Origin: Phycisphaerae bacterium | Lineage (GTDB): Bacteria; Planctomycetota; Phycisphaerae; Sedimentisphaerales; SG8-4 | NCBI GenBank assembly: GCA_030603035.1 | Contig: JAUVYQ010000121.1 | Location: 1 to 8,065, forward strand | DNA length: 8,065 nt | Direction: 5' to 3' | Shown here: piece after piece, positions 1-5,211 of the stretch | Layout of the letters: each line of letters starts with the position of its first letter | Numbering within the stretch: position 1 is the first letter of the stretch | The notes under the pieces: model-generated | Databases searched by the model: none | Seen by the model: only the letters and a program-made list of their open reading frames with translations | What the model was told of the DNA's origin: nothing | Program-made: the position numbers and the translations under genes

Positions 1-757
<757 letters not shown>

Positions 758-811
758 CAATCCTTGGTTGAATGGAACAGACTCAAGACACAAGACGCAA
801 GGCCAAAGTAA

Positions 812-849
812 AGTCTGGAGTCTGGAGTCTTGAGTCTGGAGTCTGGAGT
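812..849 (+). repeat. Heptamer tandem repeat AGTCTGG in rRNA spacer
   Basis: About five imperfect copies of AGTCTGG lie head to tail; one is altered to AGTCTTG. The preceding bases (780-796) carry related words such as ACTCAAGACACAAGAC, the complementary-strand version of the same theme. This looks like replication-slippage DNA inside the 23S-5S spacer. No function is evident. Confidence 0.8.
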
Positions 850-885
850 TTTAATTGTGCTCATATCCGCATCTGCATATTTTTT

Positions 886-952
886 GGAAATTTCATATTT
901 CAAATTACAGATTTCAGATTTAAATTTGAAATTTGAAATTTTGAATCTGGAA
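886..952 (+). repeat. A/T-rich self-complementary repeat (AAATTTGAAATT type)
   Basis: The stretch is built from short words such as AAATTTC, CAAATT, GATTTCAGATTT and AAATTTGAAA that repeat directly and pair with each other, so the RNA could fold into several alternative weak stems. It lies in the rRNA spacer about 35 nt before the 5S gene. Similar intergenic low-complexity DNA occurs again at 3772-3812 in this window. Confidence 0.65.
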
Positions 953-987
953 TAGAGCCGGGCCGCAAGGCCTGGATCTAACGAGCT

Positions 988-1096
988 TCCTGGTGACTAT
1001 ACTGACGGGGAAACGCCTGATCCCATTCCGAACTCAGAAGCTAAGCCCGTCCGGCCGATGGTAGTCCTTACGGGCGAGAGTAGGTATCGCCAGGAT
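988..1096 (+). rRNA. 5S ribosomal RNA
   Basis: Complete 5S rRNA gene of about 109 nt. Helix I forms between TCCTGGTG (988-995) and CGCCAGGA (1088-1095). The family core CGCCTGATCCCATTCCGAAC is at 1014-1033, followed by CTCAGAAGCTAAGCCC and the helix IV / loop E strands GCCGATGGTAGT and GCGAGAGTAGG. Eight T residues (1096-1103) follow helix I directly and could help end transcription. Position 1085 seems to lack a C that the downstream tail copies have (GGTATCGCC here, GGTCATCGCC at 1523-1531 and 2222-2231). The downstream copies therefore match the usual 5S end better than this gene does. Confidence 0.95.
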
Positions 1097-1141
1097 TTTT
1101 TTTGCATTCGTCTGATAAATGGATTTTCTTGGATGCTCACT

Positions 1142-1504
1142 ATGGGACTGACGAAAGTAACAACGAAAATATCGTCATTTGGCGACAGCCAGAAATCCTA
1201 CGAGGCGGTCTTTCTCGTGGACACCGGCGCAACGGATTCGTTAGTTCCAGCACCAGAGCTTGAGAAGATCGGTATTAAGAAAGAGGGCAAAATGTCTTAC
1301 GAACTTGCCGATGGTACGGTCAAAGAATACCCATATGGGTTGGGCCGCATTGAATTTATGGGCGAAACGACGGCCGGGCGCGTGATTTTTGGTTTACCCG
1401 AAGCAGAACCAATCCTTGGCGTTACCGCCCTTGAGTCGGTGGGAATCATTGTTGACACGGCTAATAAGACGCTGAAGAGATTACCGGCAATTCCATTGAA
1501 GTGA
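1142..1504 (+). CDS. Clan AA (retropepsin-like) aspartic protease family protein
   Basis: A 120-residue protein of the single-domain bacterial/archaeal retropepsin-like family. The catalytic motif VDTGATDSLVP is at residues 26-36, with D27 as the presumed nucleophile. The family's later signatures follow: LADG near residue 61 and ILGVTALESVGIIVD in the C-terminal third, the second conserved block. Retropepsins act as dimers, and this length fits one protomer. The ATG at 1142 gives the typical MGLTKV start; an in-frame ATG at 1133 is the alternative. The open frame extends back to 1058, but that part is 5S rRNA and is not coding. No good SD or promoter lies in the 38-45 nt between the 5S and the start. 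No signal peptide, so probably cytosolic. The gene is wedged between the 5S gene and a second copy of the 5S 3' end. Substrate unknown. Confidence 0.85.
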   Translation: MGLTKVTTKISSFGDSQKSYEAVFLVDTGATDSLVPAPELEKIGIKKEGKMSYELADGTVKEYPYGLGRIEFMGETTAGRVIFGLPEAEPILGVTALESVGIIVDTANKTLKRLPAIPLK

Positions 1505-1507
1505 AGA

Positions 1508-1539
1508 TACGGGCGAGAGTAGGTCATCGCCAGGATTTT
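1508..1539 (+). repeat. Copy of the 5S rRNA 3' end (tail B)
   Basis: The last ~31 nt of 5S (1069-1099) recurs here, starting TACGGGCGAGAGTAGGT and ending CATCGCCAGGATTTT. It starts four bases after the protease stop codon. It differs from the 5S gene by one extra C (GTCATCGCC against GTATCGCC). It still carries the 3' strand of 5S helix I (CGCCAGGA). The copy is immediately followed by a terminator. Seen directly; an origin by site-specific insertion or rRNA-operon recombination is inference. Confidence 0.88.
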
Positions 1540-1541
1540 AT

Positions 1542-1580
1542 AAGGGCTGTGGTGTGTGTGCATCACAGCCCTTGCCTTTT
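1542..1580 (+). terminator. Intrinsic terminator T1
   Basis: A 10-bp perfect stem, AAGGGCTGTG (1542-1551) with CACAGCCCTT (1564-1573), closes a 12-nt loop and is followed by GCCTTTT. It lies directly after tail B and would end transcripts of the protease gene, or rRNA read-through. Its stem differs from the two later terminators. Confidence 0.85.
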
Positions 1581-1618
1581 GGCTCGATAGGGAAATAGGA
1601 GGGGGAGTCCGTCTAAAG

Positions 1619-1660
1619 CCGGATTGCGCTTTGCTCCAATCCGGTATCGCCAGGATTTAT
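1619..1660 (+). repeat. Small hairpin joined to a third 5S 3'-end copy (tail C)
   Basis: A stem CCGGATTG (1619-1626) with CAATCCGG (1637-1644) leads straight into GGTATCGCCAGGATTTAT (1643-1660), which matches the end of the 5S gene (1084-1098) for 15-16 nt. The 5S-like part here is shorter than tail B, as if trimmed or overwritten by the hairpin. The preceding 1581-1618 has no gene. The segment may be a remnant of an empty or decayed cassette. Confidence 0.7.
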
Positions 1661-1663
1661 ACA

Positions 1664-1692
1664 GGCCGAGTGTTAATTGCACTCGGCCTTTT
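1664..1692 (+). terminator. Intrinsic terminator T2
   Basis: A 9-bp perfect stem, GGCCGAGTG (1664-1672) with CACTCGGCC (1680-1688), a 7-nt loop and a TTTT tail. It follows tail C at once. It is nearly the same as terminator T3 at 2286-2318; only the loop differs. It shields the DUF4160 promoter from upstream transcription. Confidence 0.88.
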
Positions 1693-1712
1693 CCTTTGTG
1701 GAAAATATTTAA

Positions 1713-1741
1713 TTGACAATATGTCAGGAATTATTTATACT
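1713..1741 (+). promoter_or_regulatory. Sigma70-type promoter placed for a leaderless mRNA
   Basis: TTGACA (1713-1718), a 17-bp spacer and TATACT (1736-1741): a consensus -35 and a near-consensus -10. The expected transcription start, 6-8 nt past the -10, falls on or beside the ATG at 1748, so the mRNA would have almost no 5' leader. This agrees with the lack of an SD at that start. Confidence 0.75.
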
Positions 1742-1747
1742 TTTTTT

Positions 1748-1987
1748 ATGAGCCCTACGATTTTTCGCATTGGAAATTACAGGTTTTACTTCTTTTCGAG
1801 AGAAGAAGATAGAACCCATATCCATGTTATTTCGCCGGATGGTGAGGCAAAATTCTGGATTGAGCCCATAGTTGCCCTGGTAACATATACCGGTTTTTCA
1901 AAGAGACAGCTGAGAGGATTACAGAAGATAGTAGAGGAACACAAAAATGAAATCGTTAAAGCGTGGCAAAAGCATTTTAAAACCTGA
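1748..1987 (+). CDS. DUF4160 domain-containing protein
   Basis: A 79-residue protein that is wholly a DUF4160 domain. It opens with the family's usual MSPTIFRIGNYRFYFFS, then THIHVISPDGEAKFWIEP (about residues 24-41) and a helical C-terminus rich in Lys and Glu. The frame stays open upstream to 1556, but the family start and the promoter geometry both point to ATG 1748; an in-frame ATG at 1721 would lie inside the promoter spacer. No SD precedes 1748. It overlaps the DUF2442 gene by 41 nt, so the two are one operon and probably translationally coupled. DUF4160/DUF2442 pairs are common in bacterial genomes, and the arrangement resembles toxin-antitoxin modules, but no biochemical role is claimed. 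No signal peptide or membrane segment. Confidence 0.9.
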   Translation: MSPTIFRIGNYRFYFFSREEDRTHIHVISPDGEAKFWIEPIVALVTYTGFSKRQLRGLQKIVEEHKNEIVKAWQKHFKT

Positions 1988-2207
1988 GATTACAAATATA
2001 TCGGAGCATGGTTTCTGGATTTTTTTCAAAGACAAGGAATATTTTTTGCCGTTTGAGCAGTTTCCCTGGTTTAAAAATACAACCGTGCAACAAATAAGTG
2101 ATGTAGAGTTGTGGCACAACGAGCATTTATACTGGCCAAGCCTTGATGTGGACCTATCATTTAATATAATTGAACATCCGGAAAAATATAATCTTATAGC
2201 GCAATAA
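1947..2207 (+). CDS. DUF2442 domain-containing protein
   Basis: An 86-residue DUF2442 protein. The domain covers about residues 12-80: ITNISEHGFWIFFKDKEYFL, then LPFEQFPWF, VELWHNEHLYWPSLDVDLS and the closing EHPEKY. It has a strong SD, AGAGGA (1933-1938), 8 nt before ATG 1947, located inside the 3' end of the DUF4160 gene. The partner gene has no SD, so the second protein may be made at a higher rate, as is common for an antitoxin; this is inference only. Some DUF2442 proteins elsewhere carry a DNA-binding HTH; none is visible here. The basic N-terminus (KSLKRGKSILK) could contact nucleic acid. Transcription should end at T3. Confidence 0.9.
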   Translation: MKSLKRGKSILKPEITNISEHGFWIFFKDKEYFLPFEQFPWFKNTTVQQISDVELWHNEHLYWPSLDVDLSFNIIEHPEKYNLIAQ

Positions 2208-2219
2208 AAAGATTATTCT

Positions 2220-2283
2220 TAGGTCATCGCCCCCGCCCCAAATGACGGCAGGGGCCTATTTGGGGCGGGACAGGCAGGATTTA
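2220..2283 (+). repeat. Fourth 5S 3'-end copy (tail D), split by a palindrome
   Basis: TAGGTCATCGCC (2220-2231) matches the 5S tail, and the match resumes with CAGGATTTAT at 2275-2284. The two halves are separated by about 43 nt carrying a perfect 12-bp palindrome. The left half shares the GTCATCGCC form with tail B. From 2275 to 2322 the sequence matches 1651-1698 at 44 of 48 positions, so the whole tail-plus-terminator is duplicated on either side of the DUF4160/DUF2442 pair. Confidence 0.8.
2232..2269. repeat. Palindromic element inserted in tail D
   Basis: CCCGCCCCAAAT (2232-2243) pairs perfectly with ATTTGGGGCGGG (2258-2269) around a 14-nt loop. The element interrupts a 5S-tail copy, so it arrived after that copy was made. 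It is GC-rich in an AT-rich neighbourhood. It looks like a small mobile palindrome of the REP type. No clear target duplication is visible. Confidence 0.75.
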
Positions 2284-2285
2284 TA

Positions 2286-2318
2286 AAGGCCGAGTGTTAG
2301 AAGCACTCGGCCTTTTCC
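2286..2318 (+). terminator. Intrinsic terminator T3
   Basis: An 11-bp perfect stem, AAGGCCGAGTG (2286-2296) with CACTCGGCCTT (2304-2314), a 7-nt loop and a T-rich tail TTTCC. It closes the DUF4160/DUF2442 operon and is a near copy of T2. Confidence 0.88.
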
Positions 2319-2382
2319 TTTGCGCCTTCTTTTAGCTAAGTTTGATACCGCAAATTGTCAACAAGAAAACGCCAGGTTTGCC

Positions 2383-2411
2383 TTGATTTGCCTGACTTCT
2401 AAGGTTAAACT
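2383..2411 (+). promoter_or_regulatory. Probable sigma70-type promoter for the TPR gene
   Basis: TTGATT (2383-2388), a 17-bp spacer and TAAACT (2406-2411). Transcription would start near 2418, giving a leader of about 65 nt with a small TCCC-GA-GGGA hairpin (about 2451-2462) before the SD. A short direct repeat, GGTTAAA, overlaps and follows the -10. Confidence 0.5.
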
Positions 2412-2484
2412 ATGGTTAAAAGACAGAATCTGTTCAATTAATAATCTCAGTCCCGAAGGGGATGAAGAAAGGTGAGGCTCTTAG

Positions 2485-3006
2485 ATGTCGTTTTTTCGCA
2501 AGTTGCTCAGACCAAAAGGGTGGGAACGCTTTCCGGTCCAGTTCGTGAAAAGTCTAAGACAAACATTGGGCGCAGAAAAGTTTGATTCTTTGACATTATT
2601 GGCGGAGAAGTACCGTCTATTCGACCAAGATCTCTTCGCACATCCAGATTCTTTTTCAGATATTAATGACGAACTGACAAATGTTCAGATTGCGGGTTTA
2701 TTAACCAGCATGGGTAATGAGTTGTACAGGCGCCAAATCGTTGAGGACGCTGAGAAAGCATATCGAGTTGCCATTGCGTTACGCCCTGAGCATTCTCCGG
2801 CACGTGGAAACATTGCAGCGATTTGCTATGACTCCGGGCGTGTTTCCGAAGCGAAGGAACATGCACTCAGAGCAATTGCTGATATGGATATGCAAAGAGA
2901 ACGTTACAAAGATATTGATGTGCCCACATATGTGGCAGACCCAAATGCTATGGATTCCTATCGTTCGCTACTTCAATTGATAGCAGAAAGTGAAAAATCG
3001 GACTGA
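2485..3006 (+). CDS. Tetratricopeptide (TPR) repeat protein, function unknown
   Basis: A 173-residue soluble protein. Residues 70-103 and 104-137 form two TPR units: the first has ELYRRQIVEDAEKAYRVAI followed by ALRPEH, and the second has NIAAICYDSGRVSEAKEHALRAI, with the usual A, Y/G, A pattern and Pro at the turn. The N-terminal 65 residues are helical and basic at the start (SFFRKLLRPKGWER), with no recognisable domain and no clear signal peptide. TPRs mediate protein binding, so it probably acts as an adaptor. The start is set by AGGTGAGG (2470-2477), 7 nt before ATG 2485. It sits between the DUF4160/DUF2442 cassette and the HEPN-like gene with 126 nt to the latter. Codon use is AT-richer than in the genes beyond 4290, which fits an accessory origin. 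Confidence 0.8.
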   Translation: MSFFRKLLRPKGWERFPVQFVKSLRQTLGAEKFDSLTLLAEKYRLFDQDLFAHPDSFSDINDELTNVQIAGLLTSMGNELYRRQIVEDAEKAYRVAIALRPEHSPARGNIAAICYDSGRVSEAKEHALRAIADMDMQRERYKDIDVPTYVADPNAMDSYRSLLQLIAESEKSD

Positions 3007-3078
3007 CTTTAGGAAACATCCGGAAATGTCCAAGTTCTATGAATCATCAGAGTGTGAGCGTCGGAGAGTACCGATAGC

Positions 3079-3098
3079 GTTTTAATTAGAACTAAAAC
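3079..3098. promoter_or_regulatory. Short inverted repeat upstream of the HEPN-like gene
   Basis: GTTTTAATT and AACTAAAAC pair at 8 of 9 positions with a 2-nt gap. It lies 35 nt before the probable start at 3133, where an operator or promoter element would be expected. No convincing -35/-10 pair was found around it. Confidence 0.3.
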
Positions 3099-3132
3099 AA
3101 CTTCGCTTTGTTGGTGAGGAGTGTTGAACAAG

Positions 3133-3663
3133 ATGAAAGCGCTGCATACAGAACTGTTGCGTAAGTATTTGGAGTTAGAGGGCGATGGGGCAAATGTCGT
3201 GGCATTCAAAGAGGCGGGGGATGAGCTGGTTGACTTCGTGGTAAGAGGCGAGAAGTATAGTTGGTATGAGTCATTTCTCCGTCCTATAGGATTTCTTTAC
3301 AGACATTATTTGGAGCTGGAGCTAAAGTACTGGATAAAGGAGTTGAAGGAAGGACCGTTGGATCATGGGGGAAAGCTGCTGAAGCAGCACAATTTGAGGA
3401 AGCTATGGCTTGTGCTAAAATCCCTGATTCAGCCTTTTTGTGGAACCCAAGAAGATCAGGAAATGCTGAGCGAAGTAGAAGAAGTTATTCTGACATTTGA
3501 TGAGTACGACCCGACCGGACAAGAGTTTAGATATACCAGGACAACCAAAGATACAGGTACTTTGAGGGATTTGCCTCCAAGAATTGACGTGAAAGAGGTC
3601 AAACGTTTAATCGAGAGAGTATCCTTTTTCTTTGACGGACTGGGAGGTGTCGTTTCAGTCTGA
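3133..3663 (+). CDS. HEPN-like hypothetical protein
   Basis: A 176-residue, largely helical soluble protein. The segment FLYRHYLELELKYWIKEL (residues 54-71), followed by HNLRKLW (86-92), matches a pattern seen in many hypothetical proteins with a HEPN-like helical bundle: an R-H near an E-x-x-L-K helix, then an H-(N/D)-L-x-x-L-W helix. A C-terminal FDEYDPTGQEFRY (122-134) resembles the D-P-x-G-x-x-F-R-Y strip of the same group. HEPN domains are often RNases in toxin-antitoxin and abortive-infection systems, but the strict R-x4-6-H active motif is not clear here. GAGGAG (3116-3121) is 11 nt before ATG 3133; GTG at 3121 and TTG at 3124 are in frame but lie on the SD. The 5S relic begins 30 nt after the stop. 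The domain call is tentative. Confidence 0.6.
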   Translation: MKALHTELLRKYLELEGDGANVVAFKEAGDELVDFVVRGEKYSWYESFLRPIGFLYRHYLELELKYWIKELKEGPLDHGGKLLKQHNLRKLWLVLKSLIQPFCGTQEDQEMLSEVEEVILTFDEYDPTGQEFRYTRTTKDTGTLRDLPPRIDVKEVKRLIERVSFFFDGLGGVVSV

Positions 3664-3692
3664 ACTCAGGAGTGAAGATTCGCCATAGTCGA

Positions 3693-3771
3693 CTGCGGTA
3701 TTGGCGGTGGAACGCCTGATCCCATTGGAACTGCGAAGCTAAGCCCGCGTGAGCCGATGGTAGCCCCGCAG
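3693..3771 (+). pseudogene. Truncated 5S rRNA relic
   Basis: A 79-nt 5S-like sequence. GGAACGCCTGATCCCATT (3709-3726) and GAAGCTAAGCCC (3735-3746) match the 5S gene at 988-1096, and GCCGATGGTAG (3753-3763) matches helix IV. It has lost one base and changed others in the conserved loop C (CCATTGGAACTG instead of CCATTCCGAACTC) and lacks about 30 nt of the 3' arm (the GCGAGAGTAGG part). Even so, its ends still pair: CTGCGG (3693-3698) with CCGCAG (3766-3771), a different helix I from that of the upstream 5S. It therefore derives from another 5S gene, not from a copy of the upstream one. A functional 5S rRNA is very unlikely. Confidence 0.75.
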
Positions 3772-3812
3772 CAAAATCAAAAATCAAAATGCAAAAATCA
3801 AAATGAAAATGG
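3772..3812 (+). repeat. A-rich slippage repeat (CAAAAATCAAAATG words)
   Basis: Imperfect head-to-tail copies of AAATCAAAA and CAAAATG start at the end of the 5S relic. The tract has no coding character; the minus-strand frame across it gives only Phe/His/Asp repeats. It is similar in style to the A/T-rich stretch at 886-952. Confidence 0.75.
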
Positions 3813-3966
3813 AAACGAATTTTATGGTAGTATTGGGGCGGCGAACCTCTGGGACTGCCCATCAATATAAGACTGCACAAGAAAAACGGCCCAACCTTGT
3901 CGATTTGGCCGTGACTCTGGGAGCCAACCTGACTGTCGAAGAGCCTCTAAACGCTTTGGGCGGGCC
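3813..3966. other. Intergenic DNA without recognisable feature
   Basis: No start codon with an SD, no recognisable protein and no clear RNA fold. Open frames on both strands are short and have no family resemblance. It lies between the 5S relic repeat and a TTAGAAAT palindrome. Confidence 0.5.
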
Positions 3967-3967
3967 C

Positions 3968-4020
3968 CGTTAGAAATCTTGTTTTTTCTGTGATAGTCCC
4001 CGTTTCTGGAATTTCTAACG
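3968..4020. repeat. TTAGAAAT palindrome, copy 1
   Basis: Arms CGTTAGAAAT (3968-3977) and ATTTCTAACG (4011-4020) are perfect inverted repeats around a 33-nt T-rich centre. A second copy with the same arms is at 5212-5266. Comparing the sequences just inside the arms (CTGGAATTTCTAACG here, the complement of CGTTAGAAATTCCGCAG there) shows that the two copies face in opposite directions. Confidence 0.8.
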
Positions 4021-4039
4021 TGGCGAACCACACGAAAAG

Positions 4040-4252
4040 CTAACCTGCTTCCTCGACATCCCGTGGTGTAAAGCCGACCTGTTTTACATTCAGAAGCTGC
4101 TCTTTGCCATCGAGGCCCACGGCAAGGTCACGTGGCGTCACTTTTTTTGACGCAGATTTCCGAGCGAAAACATCCGTGTTTTCGCCGGCGTCGGGAACCT
4201 TCGCATCCTGCTTCGGTTTCGCAGATTGCGCTGAAAGATAAAAAGTTATCAA
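4040..4252 (-). CDS. Possible small unrecognised ORF
   Basis: A 70-codon frame downstream of the TIM-barrel gene on the same strand, beginning 37 nt after its stop codon at a TTG with no visible SD. The composition (Lys, Asp and Val rich, with GC-rich third positions) is protein-like, and VTPRDLAVGLDGKEQLLNVK reads as plausible protein. However, a perfect palindrome sits in the middle of it, and no family is recognised. It could be the degraded 3' end of an older gene or chance. Reported only as a candidate. Confidence 0.2.
   Translation of the reverse strand: MITFYLSAQSAKPKQDAKVPDAGENTDVFARKSASKKVTPRDLAVGLDGKEQLLNVKQVGFTPRDVEEAG
4164..4185. repeat. Perfect 9-bp hairpin
   Basis: GCGAAAACA (4164-4172) and TGTTTTCGC (4177-4185) pair around TCCG. 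An outer GACGC (4149-4153) with GCGTC (4188-4192) could extend it loosely. It lies about 105-125 nt past the stop of the minus-strand TIM-barrel gene and could stabilise that mRNA's 3' end. There is no T-run on the correct side for an intrinsic terminator. Confidence 0.55.
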
Positions 4253-4253
4253 A

Positions 4254-4280
4254 TATCTGCGTTAATCAGCGTAATCAGCG
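4254..4280 (+). repeat. Nine-base tandem repeat (TAATCAGCG)
   Basis: Two exact copies of TAATCAGCG (4263-4271, 4272-4280) are preceded by a diverged TATCTGCGT (4254-4262). The array ends 9 nt from the stop codon of the minus-strand TIM-barrel gene. Probably a slippage repeat. Confidence 0.7.
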
Positions 4281-4289
4281 TCTAATTCT

Positions 4290-5180
4290 TTACTTTCCCG
4301 CAATGATGAGGTCAATGCGCTTGACCAGGTCGCGCAGGTAGGCCTCGTCGCCGCCGGACAGTTCGGTGGTCATAAATCCGTTGTAGCCGATTTCATCCAG
4401 TGCGCGGCGCACTTCGGGCCAATTCACATCGCCATCGCGCAAATTGGTCCATTGGAAGCCCCTGCGTTTGAAGTCCTTGAGATGGATTTTGACGATACGC
4501 TTGCCGAGCGTACGGAGCCAGTCCTGCGCGTACCCGTAGATGATTACATTGCCGACGTCGAAGTAGGCCTGCACCCACGGGCTGTCGAACTCGTCCACGT
4601 AGCGGGCGAATTCGAGCGGGCTTAGCAGGAACTTGTTCCAGACGTTCTCGATGGCGATGACCACGCCGACCTCCTCGGCCAGCGGTAGGAGTTTGCGGAT
4701 ATGCTTCTGTGAGCGCTTGTAGGCGTCGGCGTAGCTGACGTTCTCCTTGACCACTGCCGGCACTAACAGGACCGCATCAGCACCCATTGCCCTGGCGCAT
4801 CGCAGCGCCGTTTCCATCCCTGCGAGGCCATTCTTGATTACTTTAGGGTCCGGGTCGGAAAAAGGCGCGTGCCACCCACCGAACACGATGGAATGAATCG
4901 GCACACCGGCGGCCTTCGCCAGCCCGCCCCGTTTCCGCGCAGCATCAAGGTCGCCCATGGGATACGCTTCGATGCCCTCGAACCCGCATTCTTTCGCCAG
5001 CTTAAACTTGTCCGCATCAGGAAGTTTCCCAGGCAGCATACCGAGTTGGACCGCCTTGCGCAATTTCGCACCTCTTTTCTCGCCTGCAGCGAATACGGAT
5101 GCGCTCAGTAGGCCCGTCCCGACCGTGACCGCTGCCGTATACTTCAGGAAACTACGACGTTCTATCATTTTCTCATCCAT
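4290..5180 (-). CDS. Tat-exported sugar phosphate isomerase/epimerase-like TIM-barrel protein
   Basis: A 296-residue protein of the xylose isomerase-like TIM barrel superfamily (AP_endonuc_2 fold). Residues 1-31 are a Tat signal: ERRSFLK (7-13), a hydrophobic stretch and a probable cut after VFA (29-31), so it folds in the cytosol and is exported. The barrel follows, with EGIEAY (68-73) on an early strand. The four expected metal ligands are E178 (AIENVWNK), D208 (YFDVGN), H233 (KIHLKDF) and E273 (TTELSGGD); their spacing matches ketose 3-epimerase-type enzymes. The probable reaction is isomerisation, epimerisation or lyase-type chemistry on a sugar or 3-keto sugar; the substrate is not predictable. 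ATG 5180 has AGGAG (5189-5193) 8 nt upstream; ATG 5168 would be too far from it. Divergent from the transporter-DUF1080 gene, which suggests a shared pathway. Confidence 0.9.
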   Translation of the reverse strand: MDEKMIERRSFLKYTAAVTVGTGLLSASVFAAGEKRGAKLRKAVQLGMLPGKLPDADKFKLAKECGFEGIEAYPMGDLDAARKRGGLAKAAGVPIHSIVFGGWHAPFSDPDPKVIKNGLAGMETALRCARAMGADAVLLVPAVVKENVSYADAYKRSQKHIRKLLPLAEEVGVVIAIENVWNKFLLSPLEFARYVDEFDSPWVQAYFDVGNVIIYGYAQDWLRTLGKRIVKIHLKDFKRRGFQWTNLRDGDVNWPEVRRALDEIGYNGFMTTELSGGDEAYLRDLVKRIDLIIAGK

Positions 5181-5211
5181 AGATTTTTCTCCTGCATAAT
5201 AACTGTTCAGT

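Larger units (their letters stand above)
758..987 (+). other. 23S-5S internal spacer, repeat-rich, no tRNA
   Basis: This 230-bp spacer of the rRNA operon contains no tRNA and no plausible gene. It holds a heptamer slippage tract, an A/T-rich self-complementary stretch (both listed separately), and a small GGCC-GCAA-GGCC hairpin at about 961-972 just before the 5S gene. Such hairpins often lie in rRNA processing stems, but no long stem pairing the two ends of the spacer was found by eye. Confidence 0.8.

Noticed and set aside
758..987. tRNA gene in the 23S-5S spacer
   Set aside because: No cloverleaf, no T-loop GTTCGA-type motif and no acceptor stem; the spacer is repeats and a small hairpin.
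1058..1141. Upstream extension of the protease reading frame
   Set aside because: The first part is 5S rRNA sequence, and the family N-terminus starts at the ATG at 1142 (or 1133).
1556..1747. Upstream extension of the DUF4160 reading frame
   Set aside because: It runs through terminator T2, tail C and the promoter; the family start is MSPTIFRI at 1748.
3672..3690. Possible fifth 5S-tail copy after the HEPN-like gene (GTGAAGAT...TCGCCA)
   Set aside because: It shares only two short words with tail B and lacks the CGCCAGGAT signature, so it cannot be supported.
3599..3880. 93-codon minus-strand frame rich in Phe, His and Asp
   Set aside because: The odd composition is produced by the A-rich slippage repeat at 3772-3812, and it also crosses the 5S relic and the HEPN-like gene end.
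3920..3932. Short match to 23S rRNA (GGAGCCAACCTGA against window positions 4-17)
   Set aside because: About a dozen bases with one gap and no further similarity on either side; most likely chance.
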